Source: Hyphomicrobiales bacterium | GTDB lineage: Bacteria > Pseudomonadota > Alphaproteobacteria > Rhizobiales > Aestuariivirgaceae | Length of the DNA stretch: 64,000 nt | NCBI GenBank assembly: GCA_016710435.1 | Contig: JADJVV010000001.1 | Location: forward strand, 806,001 to 870,000 | Direction of reading: 5' to 3' | Part shown: piece after piece, positions 44,345 through 53,349 of the stretch | Numbering within the stretch: the first letter of the stretch is position 1 | Layout of the letters: each line of letters opens with the position of its first letter | Notes under the pieces: generated by a model | What the model saw: the letters and a program-made list of their open reading frames with translations, nothing else | Told to the model about the DNA's origin: nothing | Databases searched by the model: none | Translations under genes and position numbers: made by a program

Positions 44345-46123
44345 TCACGCCCAGATCAGCGCCAGCGCAGGCACGGCCAAGATGATCACCAACAGAGAGA
44401 GCGGCAGGCCAAGCCGCATGTAATCTGTGAAGCGGTATCCACCCGGACCCATGACGAGCGTATTGCACTGGTGTCCGATGGGCGTGAGGAAATCGCATCC
44501 CGCACCAATGGCCACCGCCATGAGAAAAGCTTCGGGCCGGTAGCCCAGCCCTTCCGCGAATTTGGCGGCAATGGGAGCCACCACAAGTACGGTGGCGGCA
44601 TTGTTGAGGAACGGCGTCACCGCCATGGCCGCCACCATCACCAGCGCGATGGCCCCATGGATCGGCAAACCCTCACCCGCGCGCGACAAGCCGCTTGCCA
44701 GAAGGTCCGTTGTGCCTGTGGCCTGGAGCGACTGGCTGACGGGAATGAGCGCGGCCAGCATCATCAGGATCGGCGCCTCCACCGAGTGATAGAGATCGCG
44801 CAACGGCAGCACGCCAAACATGGCCATTGCCGTCGCTGCAGCAAAAAAGGCGGTGGCGACGGGCACAAACCCCGTCGAGGTGGCTGCCATGGCGGCCACA
44901 AGGATGGCAACCGGTACCACGGCATGACGCACGCTGCCGAGCAGCACCTTCCGCTCGGCCAGCGGCAGCAGCCCCATGTCGCGCATGAGCGTCACCAGTC
45001 CCGTCTCCTGGCCCTGCAACAGCAGAATGTCTCCGGGCCGGAATCGCACGGTGCCGAGTTTCTGGCTGAGACGTTGGTTGCGGCGGCTCACTGCGAGCAG
45101 GTTCACGCCATGATTATGAAAGAGCCGCAAGGTTTCGGCGCTGGCGCCGACAAGCCGCGAGTCTTCAGTGATCACCGTTTCCATGCTGATGACGGTTCCG
45201 GTTTCGCCGTCAGGCGCCAGCTCACGCTGGCCAGTCAGGTCGAGCCCGGCATCGACCACCAGCCGGTCGACGAGGTCGGCTGGCCCTTCGATCAACACAA
45301 CATCGCCTGCAGCCAGGGTGGCATCTGGTAGCGGTCTGATCTGCAGGGAGCCAGCGCGCAGGATGGAGATGATGGTCACGTCCTCGCCTGCCAGGCTGAG
45401 AAGCCTCGCAATGGTCATGCCCTCCGCGGAGGCCTTCGCTGGCACCTTTGCCTCCACCAGATAATCCCTGATGTCCATCGCATCCTCGGCCGAGAGATTC
45501 ACCCGCACGCGCTGCGGCACCAGCCAGGAAAACGCCGCCATGAATCCGAGGCCGGCGATCGTGAGGAGTATGCCGATGGGGGCATAGTCGAACATGGCAA
45601 AGGGTTGCCCGGTCAGTTCCTCGCGCACACGCGAAACGACGATGTTCGGTGACGTGCCGACAAGGGTGATCAACCCTCCCAGCAGCGATGCAAAGGACAT
45701 GGGCATGAGAAACACGGACGGTGGCACGTTGGAGCGGCGCGCGAACTGCAGCGCAATCGGCAGCATGATGGCGAGAGCACCAATGTTTTTCACGAAGGCC
45801 GACAGCACCGCCACGGTGACGATGAGCACGATCAGCTGCATGCGGACATTGAGGGTTGCGGGGAGATAGCGCCGCGCGGCAAAATCAATGATGCCGCTTC
45901 GCGAAATCGCCGCACTGACAACCAGCGCACTGCCCACGATGATGGTGATGTCATCGCTGAAGCCGGAGAACATCTCTTTGGCAGGCACAACGCCCAGCAC
46001 GACGGCGAGAAGCAGGGTGCAGACGGCGACAAGATCGTAGCGGATCCGGCCCCACACAAACATGGCCATCATCCCGGCGACCAGCCCTAGCGCCAGGAGT
46101 TGCTCAGACGTGACGCTGCTCAT
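44345..46123 (-). CDS. SLC13/DASS-family anion permease with two RCK_C domains
   Basis: 592 residues. About 11-12 membrane helices interrupted in the middle (about 205-380) by two TrkA-C/RCK_C domains (VLIEGPADLVDRL and ILLLQGQETGLVTL). The duplicated substrate motifs are GTSPNIVV near 155 and LNNAATVLVVAP near 510, like the S-N-x/T motifs of DASS transporters. Likely carries sulfate, a dicarboxylate or a related anion with a cation, in the inner membrane. Transcribed alone; which anion is not visible. Confidence 0.85.
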   Translation of the reverse strand: MSSVTSEQLLALGLVAGMMAMFVWGRIRYDLVAVCTLLLAVVLGVVPAKEMFSGFSDDITIIVGSALVVSAAISRSGIIDFAARRYLPATLNVRMQLIVLIVTVAVLSAFVKNIGALAIMLPIALQFARRSNVPPSVFLMPMSFASLLGGLITLVGTSPNIVVSRVREELTGQPFAMFDYAPIGILLTIAGLGFMAAFSWLVPQRVRVNLSAEDAMDIRDYLVEAKVPAKASAEGMTIARLLSLAGEDVTIISILRAGSLQIRPLPDATLAAGDVVLIEGPADLVDRLVVDAGLDLTGQRELAPDGETGTVISMETVITEDSRLVGASAETLRLFHNHGVNLLAVSRRNQRLSQKLGTVRFRPGDILLLQGQETGLVTLMRDMGLLPLAERKVLLGSVRHAVVPVAILVAAMAATSTGFVPVATAFFAAATAMAMFGVLPLRDLYHSVEAPILMMLAALIPVSQSLQATGTTDLLASGLSRAGEGLPIHGAIALVMVAAMAVTPFLNNAATVLVVAPIAAKFAEGLGYRPEAFLMAVAIGAGCDFLTPIGHQCNTLVMGPGGYRFTDYMRLGLPLSLLVIILAVPALALIWA

Positions 46124-46382
46124 TCACCTCTTCCCGGTTGTGAGGACAGCGCCGATACGTCGCTCAGATTGAATTGGCACCCGGGCACCCCGCAAAAACC
46201 GTCGTCCGCAGGGAACTCCTGACCCCGTCACGGGGTTCCTCCCGCAAAAGCTGTCTCAGGACAACAGCGGCAGCACGTAAATTTCATCCACCCACGGGAA
46301 CCACTACCCCTGCGGCAGCATTTCCATTGGCGTGGGGCAGAAGGTTGCAAAAATTTTCCTGCGCACAACGAGGAGACAAGTG

Positions 46383-46733
46383 ATGACTATGAATGATCCG
46401 AACAGTGGACCGACTGACCGCTCAACCGTCAGGAACAACGTATCGAACTACAGCAGCAGCGGCACCATCGCCATCATCGCCGCCGTGCTGGTGGCCATCG
46501 TGATTGGCCTGATCATGCTCAACCGCGACGGCTCCACGCCGACCACACCTGCAGTGACGCAGGAAAATTCCACGACCACCACGACGCCCGATGCGACGAC
46601 GCCTCCGGCCACCACGCCTCCGGCCACGACGGGCACTGAGCAGCCTGCAACTCCGGCTGAACCGCCCGCCACGACGGGAGGCGACACGGCTCCTGCCACG
46701 CCTCCGGCCACCACGCCGCCCGCCAATCCGTAA
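46383..46733 (+). CDS. Single-pass membrane protein with Thr/Pro-rich tail
   Basis: 116 residues from the ATG at 46383 (GAGGAGAC upstream). A polar N terminus, one helix (IAIIAAVLVAIVIGLIML, about 31-48), then a tail made of TTPPAT-type repeats with Pro, Thr and Ala almost to the stop. Such tails usually span the cell wall or periplasm, or serve as disordered tethers. No domain is recognised. The repeat tail stays in frame with no stop codons, so it is a real gene. A long bidirectional terminator follows. Confidence 0.6.
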   Translation: MTMNDPNSGPTDRSTVRNNVSNYSSSGTIAIIAAVLVAIVIGLIMLNRDGSTPTTPAVTQENSTTTTTPDATTPPATTPPATTGTEQPATPAEPPATTGGDTAPATPPATTPPANP

Positions 46734-46839
46734 CGTCCCGTTCCGGATTGCCGGCGTCATCGCCATCCTGCGCACCAGTCCTCCAACTGCGCGCAGGATG
46801 GCGAAGTCATTTTGGACTGCATGTCCGGTATCACGACAC

Positions 46840-46879
46840 GAAAACACCCGCGCCACCTTTCGATGGTGCGGGTGTTTTC
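46840..46879. terminator. Bidirectional terminator between convergent genes
   Basis: A 16-bp stem with one G-T pair: GAAAACACCCGCGCCA (46840-46855) with TGGTGCGGGTGTTTTC (46864-46879), loop CCTTTCGA. A and T runs lie at both bases. It separates the Thr/Pro-rich gene (+, ends 46733) from the PPOX-fold gene (-, ends 46895). Confidence 0.85.
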
Positions 46880-46894
46880 AGAGTAGAATGGACT

Positions 46895-47470
46895 TCAGCG
46901 CCGCTTCGCCTTGGCAGGTTTCTTGGCCGCCGTCTTCGCACGCGTTGATGAGGTGCGCGACACACGTTTGCCCCGCGACGGCGCAAGCCGGAGCTTGGTG
47001 CTCTCGCCCGGCTCTGCCACCTTCCGGGTGACAATGGCCCAGGCGAACTTTGCCGAAGAAACGAGCGCGTTGTCGCCTTCCCAATATTCCGCCTGCTCTG
47101 GCGTCACCTCGATGGCGACGATATTCTTGTCCTCCGGACCTTTGGGCCAGAAGGCCTGCGCGCCCGGGCTCCACAGATTGCGCACGGTTCCGCGATCCGT
47201 CAGCAGCCGCGCCTTGCCCCGCACGGTGAGGAATGTCGGCTTGTTTGCGTAAGCGAGCACCACGGAGGAATTTGACTTGATCTGGTCGTCCTTCACGGAC
47301 TTCCTGTCCGTCAGCATGAAGATCTTGCCCTCTTCGTGACGGACGATGGTCGACATGGGACGGGCCCAGGGCTTCCGGGAGTCCATGGTCACGAACATGC
47401 AGAAATCCATTTTGCGGGCAATCTCCCACATGTGGTTCTGGCGTTCGCTGGTGCTTGTTGATGTGGCCAC
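46895..47470 (-). CDS. PPOX-class (pyridoxamine 5'-phosphate oxidase-fold) protein, general stress type
   Basis: 191 residues from the GTG at 47470 (GGGAG upstream); an ATG at 47530 is possible but has no signal. A split-barrel fold is suggested by FCMFVTMDSRKPWARPMST, then GKIFMLTDRKSVKDDQIKSN and VAIEVTPEQAEYWEGDN. These resemble general stress protein 26, which binds FMN or FAD. The C-terminal 45 residues are a basic, Ala/Lys-rich tail (KTAAKKPAKAKRR). Function beyond flavin binding is unknown. Confidence 0.8.
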   Translation of the reverse strand: MATSTSTSERQNHMWEIARKMDFCMFVTMDSRKPWARPMSTIVRHEEGKIFMLTDRKSVKDDQIKSNSSVVLAYANKPTFLTVRGKARLLTDRGTVRNLWSPGAQAFWPKGPEDKNIVAIEVTPEQAEYWEGDNALVSSAKFAWAIVTRKVAEPGESTKLRLAPSRGKRVSRTSSTRAKTAAKKPAKAKRR

Positions 47471-47602
47471 GCGTGATGCTCCCTGATGCGAGACTGCAAT
47501 TTGCGCAGTCGAGGCGGGTAACGCATGCACGCCGGGAGAGTTCCCGCCATGGCAGGGGAAGTGCCCGGGCTTCGGTTGCGGGAAGCCCGGGCACAGTCAG
47601 GT

Positions 47603-49012
47603 TCAGTAACCGCCCATGGCCTTGGGCTTGTTGAACAACACCGTTACCAGCGCATAGACGAGCCCCGCAACAATCGCCGCCGGAAGCGACGCCGTCACGT
47701 ATTCATAGGGCGCGTGGCTTTCGTAGGTGATGGGGTTCAGCAGGTAGCGGTAGGTGCCGCAACCGGCGATCATCGCCACAATGGCAGCAATGTTGAAGCC
47801 GCCCGAGAACCAGTAGCCGGAATGATCTCCGTTCGAGAAGATGCTCCGGATGCTGATACGGCGCTTGCGCAGCAGGTAGTAGTCCGTGATCTGGATGCCA
47901 CAGAGCGGCGCAAAGGCAAGACCGATGAAGGCCAGGAATGTGCCGAAGTTGGCAAAGAACAGTTCCGGGATGATGAGGCCAACGAGCACCACAGGGCCGA
48001 TTGCCATCAGCAGCAGCGTCGTCCACGACATGTTCTCGAAGGCCGGGAAATGCCGGAGGCCGATCGCCGAGGCATAGACGCCTGCCACGGCCGTTCCAAG
48101 GTTCGCAGCCGCCACGAAGACCAGCGCCACGATGCCGTAGGTCGGTCCACCGATGGTGCGCAGCCATTCCGCCGGATCGGAAACCTGGAGCACCAAGATG
48201 CCCGCGATGCCGATGAGGCTGAGCAGCGGCACGGGTGCGCCCATGCCGATCATGATCGGTGCAGCAGCCGTGCGGCCATTGGGGGCCATGCGGATCATGG
48301 CGCCGAGATAGGGCCACCATGACAGCAGCGAGACGATGCCGATCTCGACGCCCGTCGTGTAGTTCCACAGCGGACTGGTCGAGGCATAGGCCGGCACGGC
48401 GGCCGTGAGATCGCCCCAGCGCTGGCTGAGGATCACGTACAGCATCCAGAAACCGACGACCACGTGCGCCACGAGAATCTTCGAGACACGGTCCACACCG
48501 CCCGAGCCCTTCAGCAGGATGGTGAAGACCAGCGAACAGGCCAGCAGGATCGTTGCCGGAACGAGCAGCTTGCTGCCCGTGTCGGCGATCACGCCCAGCG
48601 CCAACAGAAGCTGTGTCGTGGACTTGGCGAAGAAGATGAGCAGCAGGGAGTTCCACCCGATGATGGAAATCTGCTGCATGGCGGCGGGAATGATCCAGCC
48701 GCGCGAGCCAAAGGACGGTTTTGTCGAGGCAATCGAATCGACGCCAAAGCGCAGGCAGATTGGCCCCGCGGCCAGCGCCACGATCAGCATGCCAATCATG
48801 CTGCCCGCGAACAGGGCCGCAAAGCCCTTGTCGAAGTTGAGGTAGTAGCCGACGTATTCGCCGATGATGTAGCACCATGTGGCGGCAGCGGCGGTCATCA
48901 GCGAGATGCCGAGCTTCCAGCTACCCCAGGTACGTTCGCTTTTCAGAAGCGGCCAGGCATTCTTGTCGGCCTCGAGCACGCCTTCAAGGTGGTGATGTGT
49001 GGAGCTGCTCAT
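47603..49012 (-). CDS. NCS1-family nucleobase/cation symporter-type permease
   Basis: 469 residues, 12 membrane helices. WGSWKLGISLMTAAAATWCY near residue 33, GFWMLYVILSQRW and a ALCGIQITDYYLLRKR stretch are typical of NCS1 (CodB/Mhp1/PucI type). The start I chose is the ATG at 49012, preceded by GGGGGTGG and overlapping the small gene stop (ATGA); a GTG at 49021 is also in frame. It belongs to the leftward operon with the flavoprotein and ALDH. Probable cargo is a small nitrogen compound matching that pathway, not a nucleobase. Confidence 0.85.
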   Translation of the reverse strand: MSSSTHHHLEGVLEADKNAWPLLKSERTWGSWKLGISLMTAAAATWCYIIGEYVGYYLNFDKGFAALFAGSMIGMLIVALAAGPICLRFGVDSIASTKPSFGSRGWIIPAAMQQISIIGWNSLLLIFFAKSTTQLLLALGVIADTGSKLLVPATILLACSLVFTILLKGSGGVDRVSKILVAHVVVGFWMLYVILSQRWGDLTAAVPAYASTSPLWNYTTGVEIGIVSLLSWWPYLGAMIRMAPNGRTAAAPIMIGMGAPVPLLSLIGIAGILVLQVSDPAEWLRTIGGPTYGIVALVFVAAANLGTAVAGVYASAIGLRHFPAFENMSWTTLLLMAIGPVVLVGLIIPELFFANFGTFLAFIGLAFAPLCGIQITDYYLLRKRRISIRSIFSNGDHSGYWFSGGFNIAAIVAMIAGCGTYRYLLNPITYESHAPYEYVTASLPAAIVAGLVYALVTVLFNKPKAMGGY

Positions 49013-49167
49013 AGTTGCCACCCCCAGATCAGCACGATGACGGGCAGCACGACTCCGAGGAACAGGAGCCAGAACCAGCTTGTGGAATCGTAGTCTCCCC
49101 CCTGCTCGGCGGGATTTTCCAGCGCCTTGAGCCTTCGCTCAAGTTCCGGATTGAGTTTCTCGGCCAT
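49009..49167 (-). CDS. Small single-pass membrane protein coupled to the NCS1 permease (52 residues)
   Basis: ATG at 49167 with a GGAGGAAAG ribosome-binding site. The product is a charged amphipathic N-terminal half (AEKLNPELERRLKALENPAEQ), a short DYDST linker, and one helix FWLLFLGVVLPVIVLIWGW. Its stop overlaps the permease start (ATGA), so the two are made together. This layout (short helper with one helix just before a symporter) matches accessory subunits seen with several cation symporters, but I do not recognise the family. It is too short for routine gene calling. Confidence 0.7.
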   Translation of the reverse strand: MAEKLNPELERRLKALENPAEQGGDYDSTSWFWLLFLGVVLPVIVLIWGWQL

Positions 49168-49217
49168 GTCTTTCCTCCATCGCTTTCATGTTGTCCGGTT
49201 CTTTTGTCCGGTTGTTG

Positions 49218-51671
49218 CTATTTGATCCTGTCGCCCGCCGGGTCGTACCAGGGCTTCAATTGCACCTGCACGGGATAGCGCTTCCACGCGATCTCCACCT
49301 CCCAGGCACCACTTCCGAGCCAGACCTCCGTCACGCCAGCATCGTGGCCCACATAGCCAAGGCCCAGCGAGGCATTGATGCGGTGACCCCAAGCGCCGGT
49401 CGTGACGGACCCGACGATCACGCCATCCCTGAGGATGGGCTCGTTGTGATACATCATCGGAGCATCCGCTCCGGCGAGCCGCAACTGAACCATGCGGCGC
49501 GTGACTGGGCCCTCGGACTTCTGTTTCACCAGCGCATCGCGGCCGATGAAGCCATGGGCCTTGTTGAGCGCCACGGCGAAGCCGAGGCCGGCATGGTAGG
49601 GCGTGTCCTCTTCGCCGATATCATGGCCCCAGTGACGATAGCCCTTCTCCATGCGGAGCGAATTGATGGCGAAGAACCCGCCCATTCCAAGCCCGAATGC
49701 CGTGCCGGCCTCCACAATGCTGTCGAACACGTGGGCGGCAAATTCCGTGGGCATGTAGATCTCGAAACCCTGTTCGCCCACGAAGGTCAGCCGAGATGCC
49801 CGCACACGGGCATAGCCAAGGTCAATCTCCTGCGATGTGCCGAACGGAAATGCCGCATCGGAGAAATCGGCGGGCGAAATCTTCGAGAGGAGTGCACGGG
49901 CCTTTGGCCCCATCAGTGCCAGCATGGGCAGGGCCGAGGTGACGTCGCGCACGAAGGCGTGGGCATCATCGGGAATGGCGCGCGTGAGCCAGGCCAGGTC
50001 GCGGCGCTGCGACACGGCAATCGTCACGATGAGGAACGATGTTTCCGACAGCCGCGTGACCGTCACGTCGGCCTCGATGCCGCCCTTGCCGTTGAGCCAC
50101 TGCGTGTAGACAACCTTGCCCACCGGCACGTCGATGTTGTTCGCGCACACAGTGTTGAGAACACGGAGCGCGTCCCGGCCATCCATCTGGTATTTGATGA
50201 AGCAGCTGTGATCGAACAGCGTCACGTTCTCGGCCGTGTTGCGGCATTCGGCGCACACGTTGTCGAACCAGCTCGGCTTGCCGTAGGAATAGGTGACGTC
50301 CGGCGACGTGCCTGCCGCGCCGAAGAATCCGGGACGTTCCCAGCCTGCAGCCTCGGTCATCCATGCGCCCATGGCGAGGAGCCGGTCATGGAAGGGGCTG
50401 CGCCGCACGCCGCGCGCCGTCACGAACTGCCGCGACGGCCAATGCATGTCGAACAGCAGGCCCAGCGTTTCCGTTGTCCGCTCTTCGAGGTACTTGCGGT
50501 TGACCTGGAAGCTCTGCATGCGGCGGACATCCACATCCATGAGTTCCATGGGCGGGTGCTCATCGCGTATCCAGTCTGCAAGCGCCTTGCCCACGCCGCC
50601 TGACGAGAGAATTCCGATGGAGTTGAAGCCCGTGGCGCAGAACAGCCCGCGCACCTCCGGCGTTTCGCCGAGCAGGTAGCGGTCGTCGGGCGTGAAACTC
50701 TCGGGACCGTTGAAGAACAGTTGCACGCCCGTCTTCTGCAGCACGGGCACACGGCGTGTCGCCTGTTCCAGATAGGGCGCGATGTGCTCCACATCTTCCG
50801 GAAGCGCATCGAAAGAGAAGCTCTCGGGTATCCCCGCCTGTCCCCACGGCTTGGCGTTGGGCTCGAAAAAGCCGACGAGCAACTTGCCGGCATCTTCCTT
50901 GTAGTAGGTCCACTCATCGCCGAGGAACAGCACCGGCAGGTTGCGCGGCAAGCCGTCCACGGGCTCCGTCACGATATAGAAATGTTCAGCCGCATGGAGC
51001 GGCAGCGCCACGCCTGCCTTGGCGGCGAGATCGCGCGACCACATGCCGCCGCAGATCACGACCTTCTTGGCGCGGATTTCGCCCTTGTCGGTCATCACAC
51101 CGGCAGCCCGGCCCTGTTCCACGATGATCTTCGTGACGGCCGTATGTTCGAGGATGCGGGCACCCCGGGTGCGGGCGCCCTTGGCATAGGCCATGGTCAC
51201 ATCAGCGGGGTTCACCTGGCCATCATGCGGGAACCAGAATCCGCCGACGATCCCCTCAGTGCTGATCGGCGACCAGCGCTCCTTGATTTCACCGGGCGAC
51301 ACGGGCTCCACCGGCAGCCCGAAATTCCGTCCCATGGAGGCACCGCGCGCCAGTTCCTCATAACGTGCCGGCGTATTGGCCACGCGAAGCGAGCCATTGC
51401 GCTTGAAACCCGTGGCCTGCCCCGTTTCCTCCTCCAGCGTGCCGAAAAGTTCACCCGTGTATTTGGCGAGTTCCGTCATGCGGCGCGTGGCACGCAGCTG
51501 CGTCACCAGGCCCGCCGCATGCCATGTGGTGCCGCAGGTGAGTTGCTTGCGCTCGCACAGCACGACATCCGTGATGCCGATCTTGGTGAGGTGATAGGCA
51601 ATCGATGCGCCCGCCACGCCACCGCCCACGATGACGACGTCCGCCCGTGATGGAATGTCCGTGTTCACCAC
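49218..51671 (-). CDS. FAD-dependent dimethylglycine/sarcosine dehydrogenase-like enzyme with GCV_T domain
   Basis: About 817 residues from the GTG at 51671 (GGGGAGAAG upstream). N-terminal DAO domain with GGGVAG at 16-21 and His51 in TWHAAG, the usual site of covalent FAD. An FAO_M linker region follows, then a GCV_T folate-binding domain and GCV_T C barrel (from about residue 430) with FVGEQGFEIY. It demethylates N-methyl glycines, handing the methyl group to tetrahydrofolate. Third gene of the operon after ALDH; its partner NCS1 permease presumably imports the substrate. Confidence 0.88.
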   Translation of the reverse strand: MVNTDIPSRADVVIVGGGVAGASIAYHLTKIGITDVVLCERKQLTCGTTWHAAGLVTQLRATRRMTELAKYTGELFGTLEEETGQATGFKRNGSLRVANTPARYEELARGASMGRNFGLPVEPVSPGEIKERWSPISTEGIVGGFWFPHDGQVNPADVTMAYAKGARTRGARILEHTAVTKIIVEQGRAAGVMTDKGEIRAKKVVICGGMWSRDLAAKAGVALPLHAAEHFYIVTEPVDGLPRNLPVLFLGDEWTYYKEDAGKLLVGFFEPNAKPWGQAGIPESFSFDALPEDVEHIAPYLEQATRRVPVLQKTGVQLFFNGPESFTPDDRYLLGETPEVRGLFCATGFNSIGILSSGGVGKALADWIRDEHPPMELMDVDVRRMQSFQVNRKYLEERTTETLGLLFDMHWPSRQFVTARGVRRSPFHDRLLAMGAWMTEAAGWERPGFFGAAGTSPDVTYSYGKPSWFDNVCAECRNTAENVTLFDHSCFIKYQMDGRDALRVLNTVCANNIDVPVGKVVYTQWLNGKGGIEADVTVTRLSETSFLIVTIAVSQRRDLAWLTRAIPDDAHAFVRDVTSALPMLALMGPKARALLSKISPADFSDAAFPFGTSQEIDLGYARVRASRLTFVGEQGFEIYMPTEFAAHVFDSIVEAGTAFGLGMGGFFAINSLRMEKGYRHWGHDIGEEDTPYHAGLGFAVALNKAHGFIGRDALVKQKSEGPVTRRMVQLRLAGADAPMMYHNEPILRDGVIVGSVTTGAWGHRINASLGLGYVGHDAGVTEVWLGSGAWEVEIAWKRYPVQVQLKPWYDPAGDRIK

Positions 51672-51706
51672 TGTCTTCTCCCCGCCATGCCTGTCTTCCC
51701 CGACCT

Positions 51707-53212
51707 TCAGCCCTTGTAGCTTTCCTCTTTGGCGTAGGGGAACCACCAGAAATCCTGGTTCTCTGCCTTCGGATCAATCATCACGAACTTGGTGTTCTGG
51801 AATTGCGACAGGCCTTCCGGCCCAAGCTGGCGGCCCGTGCCGGAGAGCTTGCGTCCACCGAAAGGCAGGGCATCATTGTCCAGGAGCGGCGCATTGATCC
51901 AGAGGATGCCCGACTGCACCTCGCGCACCGAACGGAAGATCTCGTTGCTGTCGAGCGTATAGATATTCCCGCCCAACCCGAAGCGCGAGCGGTTGGCGAG
52001 CGTGATCGCCTCGTCGAAATCCTTCACGCGGCACAAGGGTGCAACGGGGCCGAAGGGCTCGTCGTTCAGGATTTCCATGTCGGGCGTCACGTCGGTGAGA
52101 ACCGTCGGCTCCACGAACCAGCCGCGATTGAGGCCCGCAGGCCGTCCGCCACCGGCAGCAACCTTTGCGCCCTGCTGGCGCGCCTTCGCCATCATGCCCT
52201 CGAAGCGGTCGCGCTGCTTGCGCGTCGCCATGGGTCCCATGTCAACGAAATCAAGACCATTTCCCACCCGCAGCTTCTTCGCCTCGTCGGCAAGTCGGCG
52301 GGCGAATTCGTCATAGATGTCCTGGTGGACGTAGAAGCGCTCCGCCGACGTGCAAACCTGGCCGCAGTTGAGATACGCCGCAAAGGCGGCCCCGCGCACC
52401 GCCTGCTCCATGGGGGCCGACGGCATCACGATGAACGGATCATTGCCCGATGCCTCGATGAGGCACGGCTTGAAACTCTCTGCACAGGTGCGGGCCACCG
52501 CCTGCCCCACGCTCACCGAACCGGTGTAGGCGACGCCATGGGTGTTGTGGCTGGAAATCAGCCGCTGGCCCACGCGCGCACCGCCCGTGACCACCTGCAG
52601 CAGACCATTGGGAAGACCCTTGAACAGCTCCATGAATTTGAGCGTGGTCACACTCGTCTGCTCATGCGGCTTGACGATGACGGCATTGCCGGCGGCCAGT
52701 GCCGCCGCGGCTTCCCAGCACAGCAGCACCAGCGGATAGTTGAACGGCAGGATGATGACGATCGTACCCAGCGGCTCCTTGATGCTGAAATGAAATTGCC
52801 CCGGCACGGTGCTGCCCGCGATGCGGCCCTGCTCGTGGCGGGCCAGTTCGGCATAATAGTCGATGGCCGTGGCGCACCACGACACTTCATCGACAGATTC
52901 CTTGAAGGGCTTGCCCTCCTCGCGCGTCAGGTACTCGGCATAGAGCGCCTTGTCGCGGCGGATCACCGCTGCGATGTCGTGCAGGATGACGGCGCGGCTG
53001 CGTGCGTCATTGGCGTTCCAGGTCTTGCGGGCCCGGGCGGCGATCTCGATCGCCTCATCCACCTCTTCATCCGTGGCATCCGCGACCTGGCCGATCACGT
53101 CCTCGGTCGCAGGCTCCACGATATCGAACATGGCCGTGGCCTTGCTCTGCCGGAAGCTGCCATCGATGAACAACTTGCCGGCAAGGCGCTTGAATTCCTG
53201 GAGCGTCGTCAT
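51707..53212 (-). CDS. NAD(P)-dependent aldehyde dehydrogenase
   Basis: 501 residues. Catalytic Cys in GQVCTSAERF (near residue 280) and Glu in IEASGNDPF near 250; the NAD loop is TGSVSVGQ and the ASGN/PFNYPL folds are typical of betaine, succinate-semialdehyde and aminoaldehyde dehydrogenases. First gene of the leftward operon, 35 nt before the flavoprotein, so its likely substrate is an amino or betaine-type aldehyde made by that pathway. Divergent from the XRE-cupin regulator. Confidence 0.88.
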   Translation of the reverse strand: MTTLQEFKRLAGKLFIDGSFRQSKATAMFDIVEPATEDVIGQVADATDEEVDEAIEIAARARKTWNANDARSRAVILHDIAAVIRRDKALYAEYLTREEGKPFKESVDEVSWCATAIDYYAELARHEQGRIAGSTVPGQFHFSIKEPLGTIVIILPFNYPLVLLCWEAAAALAAGNAVIVKPHEQTSVTTLKFMELFKGLPNGLLQVVTGGARVGQRLISSHNTHGVAYTGSVSVGQAVARTCAESFKPCLIEASGNDPFIVMPSAPMEQAVRGAAFAAYLNCGQVCTSAERFYVHQDIYDEFARRLADEAKKLRVGNGLDFVDMGPMATRKQRDRFEGMMAKARQQGAKVAAGGGRPAGLNRGWFVEPTVLTDVTPDMEILNDEPFGPVAPLCRVKDFDEAITLANRSRFGLGGNIYTLDSNEIFRSVREVQSGILWINAPLLDNDALPFGGRKLSGTGRQLGPEGLSQFQNTKFVMIDPKAENQDFWWFPYAKEESYKG

Positions 53213-53233
53213 GGCGTATCCCCGTTTTTGTGG

Positions 53234-53253
53234 TGTTCAATTTTTTTAGAACA
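53234..53253. promoter_or_regulatory. Inverted repeat in the ALDH/XRE-cupin control region
   Basis: TGTTC-N10-GAACA, perfect five-base arms around an A/T-rich spacer, 22 nt upstream of the ALDH start. The AT-rich block 53221-53275 carries TATATT-like -10 elements in both directions. The regulator at 53350 is the likely binder, since XRE-cupin proteins usually sit next to the operon they control. Confidence 0.4.
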
Positions 53254-53349
53254 TGGCACAATATATTTAACACGGCAAGACATGCCGGAGATCAGCAGGC
53301 CAGGGTTGACGTTGCGCCGCAACACCCTATTGATGGCAATGATTTGGGA

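Noticed and set aside
46560..46730. GC-rich short repeats considered as a CRISPR-like or VNTR element
   Set aside because: The repetition is explained by the in-frame Thr/Pro/Ala codons of a membrane protein tail; spacers are absent.
47461..47602. 142-nt gap between the PPOX gene and the NCS1 permease
   Set aside because: I looked for a small gene or RNA and saw none beyond the ribosome-binding site of the PPOX gene and a short GCCCGGGCTTC-type inverted repeat near 47565-47595 that may end the permease operon; too weak to list.
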